NCBI GenBank assembly: GCA_026545225.1
Contig: CM048846.1
Location: 34,917,501-34,981,500 of the forward strand
Origin: Cornus controversa
Taxonomy: Eukaryota > Streptophyta > Magnoliopsida > Cornales > Cornaceae
Length of the DNA: 64,000 nt
Direction of reading: 5' to 3'
Numbering within the stretch: position 1 is the first letter of the stretch; each line of letters starts with the position of its first letter. Below, piece by piece: positions 1-12,499 of this stretch. A model generated the notes under the pieces. It was given only the letters and a program-made list of their open reading frames with translations, did not search any database and had not been told where the DNA came from. Made by a program: the position numbers and the translations under genes.

Positions 1-3000
1 CAGTATCCCTAGAATAAAACACTTGCTTAGCCTGTGACGCAAGGATAAATGGATCACTTTCAAATTGACTTTGACCTACATGAAGGTTCACCAATGTAAA
101 TCCATCTTCAACTTTGATGCCGTTTCTAATATTTGCCCAGTCACAATGAAACAACGGCACTTGAAATGAGTAGTAGTCTAACAAAATTATATCTTTCAGA
201 ACACCATAGTAAGATATTTTTTCAACAACTTGATTTGTGTCTCTTGCACTAGATCGACATATAGTTTCAGCTTCAATGGAAACACCACTATTTTGTGTGC
301 TTCTCTCGACATCCTTGGTGTGAAATCGATGGCCATTCACAATATAACCAGAATAAGAAATTACATCATTCCTAGGCCCATTTGAAAGCCCCTTTAGCAT
401 CGTTGACACATTACTACTTGCATTAATCATAGTTTTGAACCATGAACTGAAGGTCTCCATGTGTTTCTTTTGTAGAGTGCTTTCATTCCTTGCAAGACAA
501 CTATCCAAACCCTTGAGTTCCTCCACATGCTTTCTAATAAGAAAATAACATGGTTAAGTATTTTGTTTTTCAATAATAGTTATAAATTAAAAAAATTTCG
601 TACCATCTTACTTTAAATATGGTTCCACCTCCTCATTGTTGAATAATACATAACGGTGAGCAATGGCTAACATGTCACTAGACATGGTTTTTGAAATTCC
701 CTTAGAAAGTGGGCGTCCTCCTTCTATTGTTTCAGTTTCAATATCTTCATTGCGAGAACGACGAACACCAATTTCAGCGACTTGTTTCATGTGCTCACTA
801 CAAAATTGAATGCACTCTTCTACCAAGTACTTTTCTGCTATGCACCCCTCAGGTCTTGCTCGATTTTTAACATATCCTTTATAAACTTTCATCATCCTAA
901 ATATAACGATAGAATTATATATATGTAAATTAAATAATATTTGTAATTGCATAACATATATAAAAGAATGTTATAAATAAATTACCTCTCAAATGGGTAC
1001 ATCCAACGAAATTGTACTGGTCCACATAAACGAGCTTCTCGTGCAATATGAATGGTAACGTGTACCATAATGTCGAAGAAAGACGGTGGGAAGAACCTTT
1101 CAAACATACATAAAGTTTCGACAATTTCATTTTCAATTTTTTCCAATTGATTCCTATCAATCACCCTTTGACATATTTCATGAAAATACGCACATAGGCG
1201 AAATATAGCAATCCTCGGACCTTTTGGCAGTGTCCCGCGTAAAGCTACAGGCAGAAATTGTTGCATAAGAACATGACAATCATGAGATTTTAGGCCACTA
1301 ATTTTGCACTCATCCAATGATACACGTTGCCCAATATTTGAACTATAACCATCAGGTAACTTCAGCTGTTGTAACCTTTTACAAAATGATTGTTTCTCTT
1401 TCTTCGATAATGTATATGGTGCTGGTGGCAAGTAATTTTTTTTTCCTAACTCCTTTGGGTGCAAATCTCCCCTAATGCCCATTTGCTTCAAATCCATATG
1501 AGACTTTAGTCCATCCTTTGATTTTCCCTTTATATTCAATAGTGTGCCAAAAATACTCTCACAAATATTTTTTTCAATGTGCATCACATCCAAATTGTGT
1601 CGGAGAGGTAACGCCTAACATAACAAGCAAAAAGAATTATTAGTAAGAAGTGTGAACTCCTCAAATAAAAAAAACATGACCACCGAAGATAAAAGTGAAT
1701 TCAAATTGTGTACCTCCCAATATGGTAACTCAAAAAATATAGACTTTTTCTTCCATGGCCAAATGCTAGGTTTCTCTTCCTTATTGCGCTTTTTACTTTT
1801 TTCCTGATTTTTACTTTTTCCCCATGTATTTTGAAAATCCTTAACGCCGCAAAAAATTTCTGAACCAGCTAATACTCTAGGTGGCCCCTTCATTTCTTCT
1901 TTTCCATCAAACCAAGTTTTCTTCTTTCTATATGGGTGATTGAATGGAAGAAATCGCCGACTACCCCTGAACACAGTCTTTCCACTAGATTTCAACCATT
2001 CAGAATATGTGTCTTTAACACACACTGGACAACCAAACTTACCTTTTGTTGCCTGGCCAGACAAATTAGAATAAGCCGGAAGATCATTGATTGTCCACAT
2101 CAAAACCACCCTCAAATTAAACAAGGATTTAGTGAATGAATCATAAAGCTCAACACCTTTTTCCCATAATACTTTTAAATCTTCCAGTAGTGGCTCCAAA
2201 TACACATCAATGTCATTTCCTGGTTGCTTTGGTCCTGAGATTAACAACGTCAACATCATATTCTCTTTAGACATACAAAGCAACGGGTCAAAATTATATA
2301 CTACTAAAATCACAGGCCAACAACTATGTTTAGAGCTAAGGTCACCGAATGGATTGAACCCATCAGTTGCAAGGCCAAGCCTCAAATTTCGAGGATCTGA
2401 TGCAAAACTCGGCCACTTTTTATCAATCAATTCCCATGCACATGAATCAACTGGATGCCGCATTTTTTTATCCCGACTTTTATGAGTCGAATGCCATAAT
2501 ACTTGTTTAGCCTTTTCATTTGATCGAAATAATCGCCTAAAACTTGGTATTATTGGAAAGTACCGTAACACCTTAGCCGGAATCCCATTTCGAATTTTTT
2601 TACTATGTTCATTCACTTTCCACCGTGAAGCACCACATTTTGGGCATGCAATCAGATTCTCATTTTCTTTTCTAAAAAGACAACAATCATTGATACACGC
2701 ATGTATTTTTTCATACCCCAACTCAAATATCTTCAATAACTTCTTTGTTGCATTGATCCCCTCCGGAAGGTTATTATCTGTCGGAAGCATATCACGAATA
2801 ATCTTAAGAAGCTCATCAAATCCAGTATCCGATATATTATGAGCAGCTTTATGCTTATATAAAGCAACTGTTGCTGACATAATTGTATACTTCGTGCAAT
2901 TAGGATATAGAGGAGTTTCAGCCTTTTCCAACGCCTCTCTGAACTCAAACTCTCTACTTCCATAAGTGGGATCTGTTGTAGCATTTTCTTCACCATCAAA

Positions 3001-3300
3001 ATACACATCTCTAAACATCTCATACGTTTCAGGCATTTCCACACCATCTTCAGTGCCTTCATTTTCTACATATGTAATCCGATTCTCTCCATGAAAGGCC
3101 CATACAGTATAAGCAGAATCCATTCCATTGATCACTAAGTGCTCGTACACCGTATTAAAATGTTGATATTATGAGTTTAAACAATGTTTACAGGGGCATA
3201 TAATCTTAGCTGGATTCCCTGCATTACGTTGGGCCCAATTGGAAAATCTACGTGCTCCATTTAAATACTCCGTTGAAGCTCTACAATTGGAAAGTCCAAA
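1..3300 (-). pseudogene. CACTA transposase (TNP2 / DUF4218 / DUF4216), four exons traced, 5' end degraded
   Basis: Exons inferred from splice signals and family similarity are about 3300-1714, 1614-986, 896-612 and 533-1, with introns 1713-1615, 985-897 and 611-534, all GT-AG and phase-consistent. Exon 1 holds a transposase-associated N-terminal region (CPCKHC cysteine cluster) and most of the TNP2 domain (CPKCGASRW, FGCPVCVKDT, ending FFELPYWE). Exon 2 continues with LRHNLDVMHIEKN and the DUF4218 part (GPVQFRWMYPFER). Exon 3 reads MMKVYKGYVKNRARPEGC. Exon 4 has the DUF4216-like segment LLDYYSFQVPLFHCDW. A TAA at 3169-3171 interrupts the reading frame between CPCKHCLNS and YQHFNTVYEHL, and no convincing start codon is visible upstream. 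The copy is thus probably inactive, although about 850 codons are otherwise open. The C-terminus lies outside the window. Confidence 0.8.
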
Positions 3301-4452
3301 TTTTCATTATGACAAGAATGACAGGTATAATGTCTAAATTGTTATGGGTAATGTTATTTAGGTTATAACAACCTGTTATGAAGATGCATCCAGCCTTTAT
3401 CCATGTCTCCTTGCTAATTTATTCAACAATTGGCAACTACTAGTAGAAGTGACCAATAAACCTAAACAAGGTTCATCGTGAAACAAATGACAAAATGTAG
3501 GGCGTAGAAAAAATCCTCTGAGGAAAATATCAACTCGAAACTGCATAGAGAAAATAATTATGGACAGTTCAATTCACTGCCTAACTGAACTCTTTGAAAT
3601 TACCACATATAGAATTCACTTCTAGATAACTAGTTCTATAACAAATGAAGCATACAAACCTGTTATCAAAGTGAAAACTATAACTTATAAAGTAAAATAA
3701 GAAAGTTATAGTCAAAAGTGTCACTAATCAAAACAGAGGGGAAAACAATCAGAACACTTCCACTTAAAACATAATGTTCAACAAAAAGGAAGTGACTATG
3801 AACTCAAACCTATTCGACCAATTTGGGGGAAAAGTGGGGTTAGGGTTTGACAGTTTGAACAATCATTTGAAAATTGGAAAGGAAGGAAACAGATAGAAGA
3901 AATTAAAAACTGAAAATCACACACATAAACAGAAAGTGTACATATACGTGTGTACATAAAGAGAGATGGGAGATAAACAAGAACTAACCGTCAAGGCATA
4001 CAATGTCGAGAGATTGAACACGACTATAATCAAATAGCGGTTTGAGTTCTTCTATCAATTCCTCCTACAAAATAGAAATTTAGGAATTAATTTTCAAAAA
4101 CAAGAGAGAAATATTCAACTGAAAATTAGGATATCAATGGTACGATGCTCGATAAAAATATATCGGTCGTGGCTTGATGAACATGGAGAAAAAATTCTGA
4201 CAAGAAATAGAAAAAGGAAACCCTTTCTGACAATCGACAAACTCAATGGGAGAGTCACTCAGCAGTAAAAAAGCGCAAGTGGTTTAATTGGCAAATATTC
4301 CCTTTATAAATTTTAGCTTTTACCCGTGCTCTTTTTTTTTTTGCGTTGGTGAAACTTATCTACTAACACTTTGTTTCTGTGCGTTGTTGAAACTTATCTT
4401 TTACCAGCGCTTTCTATGCAAAGAAGCTTCACCCCTTTGACATCTCTAGTAT
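1..4452 (-). mobile_element. CACTA (En/Spm) DNA transposon, cut by the window start
   Basis: The minus strand carries a TNP2-type transposase followed by DUF4218- and DUF4216-like regions, the usual order in plant CACTA elements. The 3' end of the element lies beyond position 1. The 5' non-coding part (about 3300-4450) ends in short subterminal direct repeats: 'gcgttggtgaaacttatct' near 4353 and 'gcgttgttgaaacttatct' near 4382. A terminal inverted repeat is not certain. On the minus strand 'tactagagatg' near 4452 could be a decayed CACTA terminus, but I cannot confirm it or find a 3-bp target duplication. The right boundary is therefore an estimate. Confidence 0.75.
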
Positions 4453-4837
4453 TTATCGTAGGATTAGAGTCCCACACTTCCTACCCTCCTAAGTCCTGAG
4501 AGAGAGATGTTAACCCCCCACATCCCAGATATACTAAAAATAAAATGGCAAACAACAATGGAGCCAAACAATTAATGATCACCCAACATGTGACCAATCC
4601 AGTTATTTTAGAATTCACTTGGCTTTTAGCTACTGTCTTCTTCCTACCTATGAGCATCCTTTTAGCACTCTGGGTCCTATATGCTGGATGTCTATCATTC
4701 AAGTAGTCCTGCACAATCGCAATTGCCATCATCTGTCTCATATTACAAAGAAATCTAGGAGCAAAAATGAAGGAAATTAATGGTTAGATAGATTTAACTT
4801 AAGCTCTTTTCCTGATAATTTTTACTAAAAAAAAAAA
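4453..4837. other. Unassigned stretch between CACTA and LINE
   Basis: I recognise no gene here. A minus-strand reading frame at 4481-4741 has no family resemblance I can name. The stretch ends in an A-run (about 4826-4837) directly before the LINE homology begins, which may mark an older poly-A end or a junction. Confidence 0.4.
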
Positions 4838-6600
4838 CCGATTTAATTGAAGTGGATTCTGACCTGTATGACCACTGCTAAGTTCTCCATTAATTTGAAT
4901 GGCAGCTTAGAAGGATACTTTGAGAATGGGAGGGGGTTAAGACAAGGTGATCCAATGTCACCCTATTTATTTGTTATGGGGATGGAGGTTCTTACAGGTA
5001 TATTAAAGCAGCAGATTGATCAAGGACAATTTGATTATCACTGGAAGTGCTCTGAATAGAAAATTTCTAGCTTGATATTTGCGAATGATCTAATGTTATT
5101 CTCAGCTGGAAATGTAAACTCTATAAGGGTTTTGAACGGTGCTATCCATTCTTTTGGGGCTATGTTTGGTTTAATGCCGAATTTCTCAAAGAGTGTGTTG
5201 TTTCATTCAGGATTAGATCAAAACTATTATGATCAAATCCTATCTGAATTGCATTTTTCTGCTGGATTCCTCCCAGTTCAATACTTGGGAGTCCCTCTTC
5301 TATCATCTAAACTAAAGAAGGAGCATTGTAGTTCCTTGGTTGAGAGAATTACTAATAGAGTCAGATCATGGACTAGTAGGTATCTATCTTATGCTGGAAG
5401 GATGCAATTGATAAGCTCTGTTTTATTTTCTGTTCAAGTATACTGGGCTTCTATTTTTGTGCTGCCAAAATCCATTATGAAATAAATATCTGCTATCATG
5501 AGAAGGTTCTTGTGGAAAGGTCAAAGTCTAAATGAAGGGGGTAATAAAGTGGCATGGAAGGATATTTGTTTACCCAAATTAGAAGGGGGGCTGGGTATTA
5601 AAGATATTAAGGTGTGGAATGCATCAGCAATGGCTAAGCACCTTTGGAAAGTTATTCAACCTAACTCAGATTCTCTTTGGGCTGCCTGGGTCAAATCTTA
5701 TCTGATAAAAAATATAAATTTCTGGACTCTTAAAGTACCATCAGACTGCTCATGGACTTGGAGGAGAATTTTGAAAATGAGGGGCACTTTGAGACTTGCT
5801 GTCCATTATAAGATAGGGAATGGTATGTTAACTTCTCTTTGGTATGATAATTGGCTTCCGGATGGGCCTATAGAGTTGAAGTATCACAATAGAATTATAA
5901 GAGATTCAGGAATGGGCACGGATGCTGTAGTGGCTGATGTTATTCAAGGTAGTGAATGGCACTGGCCTGTTACTAACACCATAGAATGGATGAGCTTGAG
6001 AAGTAGTATTCCTACTGAATTTAAACCTAACTCCTTTCAAGAGGATAAGATTGAGTGGATGCCTGGTAAGGGTATATTCACTATTAAATCAACTTGGGAG
6101 TTTCTTAGACACAAGCAGAGTAAAGTTAATTGGAGGGACATAGTCTGGTTCAAGCATGCGATTCCAAAGCATGCACTCTTACTGTGGTTGGTGATTCAAG
6201 ATAGGATATGGACTCAGAGCAGATTGATGAAACTGGGATTGGTGTAGATAGGATATTGTGTGTTTTGCAATCATATTATTGAAGACAGAGAGCACCTATT
6301 TTTTGAACGTGGATTTACTTGCAGGATCTGGCATACAATAAGAAGCAAATGTTGGATGCAATGGCCGGAGGGGTGGAATGCTATGGTGCAGTGGGCTTCA
6401 TTGGTGCTAAAGGGGAGGTCTCTAGTAGCTGCTATCAATAGGTTGGCCTTTGCTGCTACGATTTATGAGGTGTGGAGAGAAAGGAACAAGAGGATTTATG
6501 CAGATGAGTATAGGACTGAGGCAGCCATCATCAATGAGATTATCTAAGTAGTAAGATTTTGGCTGTTCTCCCTATCTAATTTTGATAAAAATCGAATGCA
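4838..6600 (+). mobile_element. L1-type LINE, 5'-truncated
   Basis: Only the C-terminal half of ORF2 is present. It has the reverse transcriptase block GLRQGDPMSPYLFV (near 4935), the catalytic block read as FANDLMLFS (near 5080), a connection region with AGRMQLISSVL and GGLGIKDIKVWN, and the zinc-binding RT-associated region near 6130-6450 (IPKHALLLWLV, CVFC, HLFFE). The family motif is FADD, so the second catalytic Asp is Asn here. One frame runs through with in-frame stops at 5057-5059, 5483-5485, 6245-6247 and 6545-6547 (the last may be the normal end). One base is out of frame near 4852. The endonuclease and the 5' part of RT are absent, as usual for 5'-truncated retroposition. Neither target duplications nor a clear poly-A tail were found. 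Confidence 0.85.
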
Positions 6601-7440
6601 TTTATGGATCCAAAAAGAATGGAACCTTCCCGAATCTATTTAGCAGACTTGAAGCCGAGAGTAATTATGCAAAAGCTGCTTGGTATTGGTATGGAGGTGC
6701 AGCAGTCAGGTTTGATTAACTGGCGTCCAAATTCTGATATGGGGTTAGTCTTTGGGAAGCAATATACAAATAGTGTGTTATCATTGGGATCCAGTTTATT
6801 TTTGAGAATCCCAATCTCTAGTAGAAAGTGGTGGAGCTATTTGAAGCTGGAAGGGACTGTGATAGGTTTCTACTGTTTGCACACGTTAATTGTAAGGGCT
6901 GGAGCTGTAGAAGTGTTTCAAATATTATTGTATTATGTTGTCACAATTATGTTAGCATATGCTATTGCATATGTCACAATATGGATAATGTTCATATTGG
7001 CCCTTACATGAAATTTTTGTAAGCTATTTAAAGTAAAATTTTTAAAATTGTAAACCATCTCTTCAAAAGCAAAATGAAACCTACTAAAGTAGTATGACTA
7101 TATTTGAAGCTAGTATGACTATATTTGAAGCTGGAAGGGAGTGTTACTAATTGAAGAAGGCTAGCTAGTTAATTTGATAGGAGGTGAAAGTTTTCTAAAG
7201 GTTTAATCTGAAGCATTAATTTGAAGGTATACTTATATATATACTAGTGGATAACTTATTTACTTGTGGTGAAGTCAAGCTTGGAAGTCCCTTTCAAGCA
7301 ATGGAAATTTCCAAACGACACACTCATTAGAGGTTTCTTATTGACTCATAAGTCATACTTAAAACTTTGAAGAGAGAGAGAGAGAGAGTAGAGAGAGCCT
7401 AGTTGATTAATTAACAGAAGAAGGGAATCCTAGGAAAAAA
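6601..7440. other. LINE 3' flank and unassigned DNA with a small duplication and GA repeat
   Basis: About 6600-7060 may be LINE 3' untranslated sequence, since its short reading frames resemble nothing I know. At 7093-7132 'gtatgactatatttgaagct' is tandemly repeated. A (GA)n tract lies at about 7371-7389. I see no gene. Confidence 0.4.
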
Positions 7441-9229
7441 GATTCAACAGTATAACTAAGCCCAGTAATAGCCCCTGCAATTATATTGGCAGCATCACCA
7501 GCCGAACATAGCCTCAATCTACTTCATGCTTGTTTTTATCCTGAAGACTGAAGTATAAAAGGCAAAAACTCAACCAAAAAATTACACTCCAGGCCCAGGT
7601 TTAGCATTGTCATCCCAAGGAACAATCCCATGACTCCCATTAGATAGGAATAATATTGAGTGATAGTAAGAGTAGATAACTGATCACAAAATGATGTCTA
7701 TTATGCACATGCTATCTCTGTGACCCCAGAAAAAATTGTATAATGTGCAGAGAAGTGGGGGAAAACAGATCGCTGAAATGTTGATGGTCATAATATTATG
7801 CTTACACCACTTGATCCCAAATTTTCTAATCCTACAGAAATAATTTCTTTCATAGAGATTTGATTGGCAAAGGAAATGCATTCAACAATTTGAACACCGA
7901 TCGTAGCAAAATTGTAGAAAGTCAAAGTTTATTTTCTACATTATATATCTAAAGTAGCATTCAAGTGATAAAGGATATTCTCACCAATGGACAACTGAAA
8001 GCCACATAAGAGTTTATTCAATGCAGAATAAGAAAATCAAGATCAAACAAATATTTGGATAATATAACCTAGAGATCACAGAAGTATCCATGTTCCTAAA
8101 GAGTAGCTCCTGCACAACCTCGAATTGATCCACATGGAAGTAAACCATCAACTTTTAAAGAAATGACAAGGAAATGACACACTAATTAATTAAAAGAACT
8201 AAACATAAATTGGGACTGCCATTCGGCTAGGCAATATGGAACTTCTCAGTAGCTCCGATCTTTTGTGGGGTCCTATCATGATAGCTAGGCCCAAGCCTCT
8301 CCCTGGTGATATTCTTGACACATCCGTAAATCTTAAACCAATTCCTAGGCTTATCACTAGCAGCAATGATTTTGACAATGTAAGTTAAAGAAGACAACAA
8401 ATTTGAAGACACCACAAGTGATAAATTCAAATGTCTGAAATTTGACACAAACTTGTGCTAAAGTCAAGTAACAATCAGTACCTTATAATGCTTCAAATGG
8501 AAACAAAATACCAAAGTTCAAACCTATATTGAGACAAAGTTTGACATCACCCTCCCTCTCCTAAACAAATCAAACAGTTGTTCCTGGAAAACTTCTCCAT
8601 CTTTATTTGTTTTTGTTTTGTTTTTGTTTTTCTAAGCCAAATATTATTAAATCAAAAGTACAAGAAAATTATGAATCAGAACATATATTATATAATATGT
8701 ATATGTATAATTACTTATAATTACTTAGTTAATATATTCACTTTCATAAAGAGAAAATTAATTCAGGTCCGTTTTTGAACAAAACAGTAGCAAAATTCTG
8801 TTTTGAAAACCAGTTTTCCAGCAAGAACAGGTTATCTTCAAAATTTCACCAAAAATAGAATACTAATTGAAATGACATGAAACCGAAGCCCAAAATGAAG
8901 CCAAAAGGCTAAAATTTCATGCTGTAATTTTTGTTTCATGAGATACCTAGTGGATCAAATCAGTTTTAACAAAGAAGGCAGACCAATTCTGTTTTCAAAA
9001 AATGAAATTTCCAGCAGCAAGCTTCCCAACAAATATGAGCTGTCAACAAATAGATGGGACGATTAACTCATGAAACCAGCATCTCTTCTATTTTTAGGTG
9101 CAAAGATGATATCAAGAGTTCTAGAATTGACAGATATAGAAGGCAAAATGAACCTTTTTATTCTGCTATGCAGAAAAGCTGGTTAGTTTTTTGTGTAGAG
9201 AGTGTATGACAATTAGAGAGTTAACAGCC
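7441..9229. other. Intergenic, no confident gene
   Basis: Two minus-strand pieces look protein-like but cannot be assigned. One reads KPRNWFKIYGCVKNI and RERLGPSYHDRTPQK near 8225-8345. The other reads NGSHGIVPWDDNAKPGPG near 7590-7645. They could be exons of a decayed host gene, but I do not recognise the family and find no consistent splice chain. The first copy of a 285-bp repeat (8738-9025) lies at the right end. Confidence 0.3.
8738..9025 (+). repeat. Direct repeat, copy 1 (about 285 bp)
   Basis: Nearly identical to 12646-12929, differing at only a handful of positions, in the same orientation and 3.9 kb apart. Homology runs from 'cactttcataaagagaaaa' to 'cagcagcaagcttccca' and stops sharply on both sides. 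It is non-coding. It looks like a dispersed repeat or a short segmental duplication, and no terminal features of a transposon are visible. Confidence 0.85.
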
Positions 9230-9562
9230 AAATGATCTCAAAAATGATAACCTAGAAAGGTGTCTCTCTAGATTGTGCCTTAGGCTAACAATCAAACATC
9301 TTACGCGCACATTCAATGTCTGAAAACTTGCCATACATGGAGATGACAGAATTGGATGTAGTAGATTCCAAATCAGAACCTGTTTTGAGGACAACACAAT
9401 GAATTTGAAGACCGAAGTGATGGTTTTGAGCATAAGAACAAGCTTTGATAACTGAAGGAAGAATGGTGGTGATTCCATGGAACAGGGAAGAAGAGGGATG
9501 GAGTTGTTCTTTGTAGAGTTTAAGGGTTTGGTCAGCTCAATGGATGAAGAAATATCAGATGG
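9230..9562 (-). pseudogene. PPR protein gene relic
   Basis: The minus strand reads LKLYKEQLHPSSSLF, then LPSVIKACSYAQ, HFGLQIHCVVLKTGSD and NSVISMYGKFSDIECARKMFD. This is the classic start of a plant PCMP-type pentatricopeptide repeat protein (organelle RNA-binding), covering roughly three repeats. A frame change lies just upstream of LKLYKEQ (the preceding ISSSIELT is in another frame), and a TAG follows KMFDC. Beyond that the similarity fades within about 60 bp. The remainder of a 500-700-residue protein is missing, so this is a dead fragment. Family assignment is firm; the parent gene is unknown. Confidence 0.75.
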
Positions 9563-11799
9563 TACTAGAGCAAAGAAATTAAAAAAAGAAGAAGATCAGA
9601 TTCAGTTGAAGTCCTGACTGAGCTTTAAAGGGAAGTGATAAAGAAAACCTTTTACAGTCGTAGTCTTGAGTTTCCTCATGAGAGTGGGTGGTCTGTGGTC
9701 TACTGTTTGACCTACAAATTCTTAGTTGGAAGTCGTTGGTTTTGGTGGCATTACGGTAATGGGGATATCCTTTTTGGTCCAATGAGGAAGGTTGGAGGGC
9801 AGCTGAATATGCATAGTTAGTTCCACTACAAGATTCACCAAAGAATCAATCTCAGAGTTTAAGATCTTGCATCAATTGGAGAAAAAATCCAGCATGAACT
9901 ACACTTTTAGCCCATGGACAGATTTCAGCTTGGGTGGTGTCTCCTGCGAACCCAACGACAAGAGTGCAAATCCAAGTCTTGGTGGGGACACGTGTGTGAT
10001 CGTGTAGTTATAAAAAAAAAATTACTTTTAGACAAAATTGAGAATCAAACAAGCTAAACAAAAATGGTGCCTCTCACTCATAGTATTTATCATGAAACTA
10101 TATAAACCAAAAATACATGAAGAGAAAATATTAGAGACTGCTTTTGGATCTACGCTGAAAAAGATCTCTGTTAATGCTATCATATTTCAATATATCATAT
10201 GCCTAACTTATATTGACAGGGAAAATGATACCTACAAATATGTGAAGTCGTGCAAGCCTACTAAGAAATGATAGTATCCAAGATAAGTGTTGCAGCTACG
10301 TTGGTCAACTTATGTTCATAATTTGGAAAGGATTGTATTGATACGAGTTGTAATTAAATTGCATGAAGATTAATAGAAGAGTACTCATTTTTCGATCAAT
10401 ATACCTCAAAGAAATTCTCAAATGCTGCTAGGAATTATCTGCCTTTGGATTCATTGCGAGTGCCCAGACATAGTAAGGAATAGCTCCTCAAACATACCCT
10501 GTAGTGAAAAAGAAAAGATATTTTCACCAATTCAATACATTGAGATGCTTAATATTTAGTGAAGTGGAATGTTGAAATTTTCCAGAAAAGGAGGTGGTTA
10601 AAACCTGCAATCTGGAAATGAACAAAGTTTATCATACAAAAGTAATTATGTTGTTTAAGCTAAACAAGTACTTACAGTCAGAAAATGAGTCCTTATTTAA
10701 TCATACACCAATATAATCCTGTGACTAATGTCTTGAGAAAATGAGTCCTTATTTCTCTCTCTCTCTCTCTATTTTTTTTTATTTTTTGTTTTTGGTAATC
10801 ATCTTCTATTTCTCTTACATTTCCCCCTAGATATGTTTTAGTGTTCTACAAAATTTTACTATTATCAGTTGTAAACTGGAGTGATTGAGCTCTTTGGATG
10901 TGCTGCTTCCCCTGAATCAAAATTGATATAAAAAGGGACAATAAATAATCCTATGACAGACCTGGAAAATGGAAGGCAGTTTTCAACCCACCAATTAACT
11001 GACCCAAACTCAGATCAATAAGTTTTCCTGTTCGTAAGGGTTCAACAAACTTTAAAGAGTTCAAACAAATTGATTTGCGCTTAAACAACGATACCAAAGG
11101 AGAGCAACTATCCAATTCTTTGCTGAGATGAACATTTTTTTAGCAAGTCTGTGAGGAACATTTGCTCAAGTCAGTCTTTATATATATATTGTGTAGGCCA
11201 TTAAAAAGGAAAAAACACATGACCAGTATGAAAGGGGCAGCAAAGTGAAGGACTTCTTGGCTCTCTCTCACCTGTCCAAGAATATTTTTTCCATATTGTG
11301 TGCTCTATAATTCTTTAGTAGAACTCAGATCCTAGCTGTCAATAAAAAAAGTAAATGACTAAAAACTTCTTGATGTGGCTGGATATTTGAGTTTCTTTAA
11401 TCAAGTGGTACTTTGTCCAGATTAAGGCCCTTGAAATAATTTCATGAAGTTTAACATTTCCCAATAATTTATTAGGTATCGTCTGTAAGAGGAGCAAAAT
11501 TCCTACTGTTGACCCATTCTTCCCATCACCAACCACATCATTTGACATTCCTGTGCTTTCTTTAATATCAGAGCAGCCAAATTCCTTCCTATGAAGGTGC
11601 CTAAATTAACTCACTTGCGTGTTCCATATATAATGAAATACTATTTAAAAAAGAGAGTGAAGTCTACTTTTGAATGATCTGCAGAATCTTGACAAAGTCA
11701 CAAAATTATAGAATTATAAGCATATATGTATATGTTCATACATATATATAACTAATTTTTTGACTTGTATACCCCATTGACAAACTTTTATCTACAACA
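9563..11799. other. Intergenic, no gene recognised
   Basis: Reading frames here are short and unlike known families. A CT-rich tract lies at about 10756-10772. The sequence CACTACAAGATT at 9824-9835 matches the inner end of the CACTA terminus at 14971 in inverted orientation; it is discussed among the findings. Confidence 0.4.
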
Positions 11800-12495
11800 T
11801 GTTCTAGGGAGCTTTGCCCTTGTAGTTGTGGTTCATGCACAGCCCCTTCAGGTTTGCAAACACTTTCTTGAAATATCATTATAATCAGTATACTGTTGTT
11901 ACACTAAACATATAGCTAATCTATCTCTCTCTATATATGTGTGTGTGTTAGGTTTCATAAGCATAGATTGTGGAATACCTACAGATTCCAACTACATAGA
12001 TAGAACAATAGGAATATATTATAGATCAAATGCAGGTTATGTAGATACTGGTGTAAGCAAATCTGTATCCTCTGAGTTTAATGCTGACACACTTGAATAG
12101 CAGTTCTTGTATGTTAGAAACTTTCCTCAAGGGACCAGAAATTGCTACACTACAAGACTTGCAAAAGGAAGAGGTAATAAATATTTGATAAGGGCAAGGT
12201 TCATGTATGGTAACTATGATGCTGAAAATATATTACCAAAGTTTGATTTGCACCTCAGAGTTAATTTCTGGGACATAATCAAAGTGGCTAATTCATCCAC
12301 TATACTGTATAAGGAGATCAAACATGTTCCTCCCCTGGACTACATACATGTCTGTCTCATAAACACAGGCCTTGGAACACCTTTTATATCAACATTAGAG
12401 ATAAGACCTTTAAATAATTCTATGTATGCAACTATATTTGGATCACTAAACCTCATGGGGAGTTGGGATTTTGGTTCAACAACCAATGAACCATA
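11800..12495 (+). pseudogene. Malectin-like LRR receptor kinase, 5' fragment
   Basis: A probable signal-peptide exon end (FALVVVVHAQ, near 11820-11845) is followed by an intron with an acceptor ending 'gtgtgtgttag' at about 11950. Next comes a malectin-like ectodomain start: FISIDCGIPTDSNYIDRT, YVDTGVSKSV, then YVRNFPQGTRNCYT, KYLIRARFMYGNYD, LPKFDLHLRVNFWD and YIHVCLINTGLGTPF. This order is typical of Arabidopsis MEE39/IOS1-type receptor kinases, which act at the plasma membrane. A TAG follows NADTLE (about 12098), the signal-peptide exon is one base out of frame with the next, and the gene ends after roughly 180 malectin residues. The second malectin half, LRRs, transmembrane segment and kinase are not found, so it is a broken fragment. 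Confidence 0.75.
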
Positions 12496-12499
12496 AACA

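Noticed and set aside
7590-8345. Protein-like pieces GIVPWDDNAKPGPG and KPRNWFKIYGCVKNI on the minus strand
   Set aside because: I could not recognise a family or connect them by splice sites, so they are mentioned only as unassigned.
12148-12157. CACTACAAGA inside the malectin-kinase relic as a CACTA end
   Set aside because: It is explained by the coding sequence (CYTTRLAKG region); no subterminal repeats or duplication were found.
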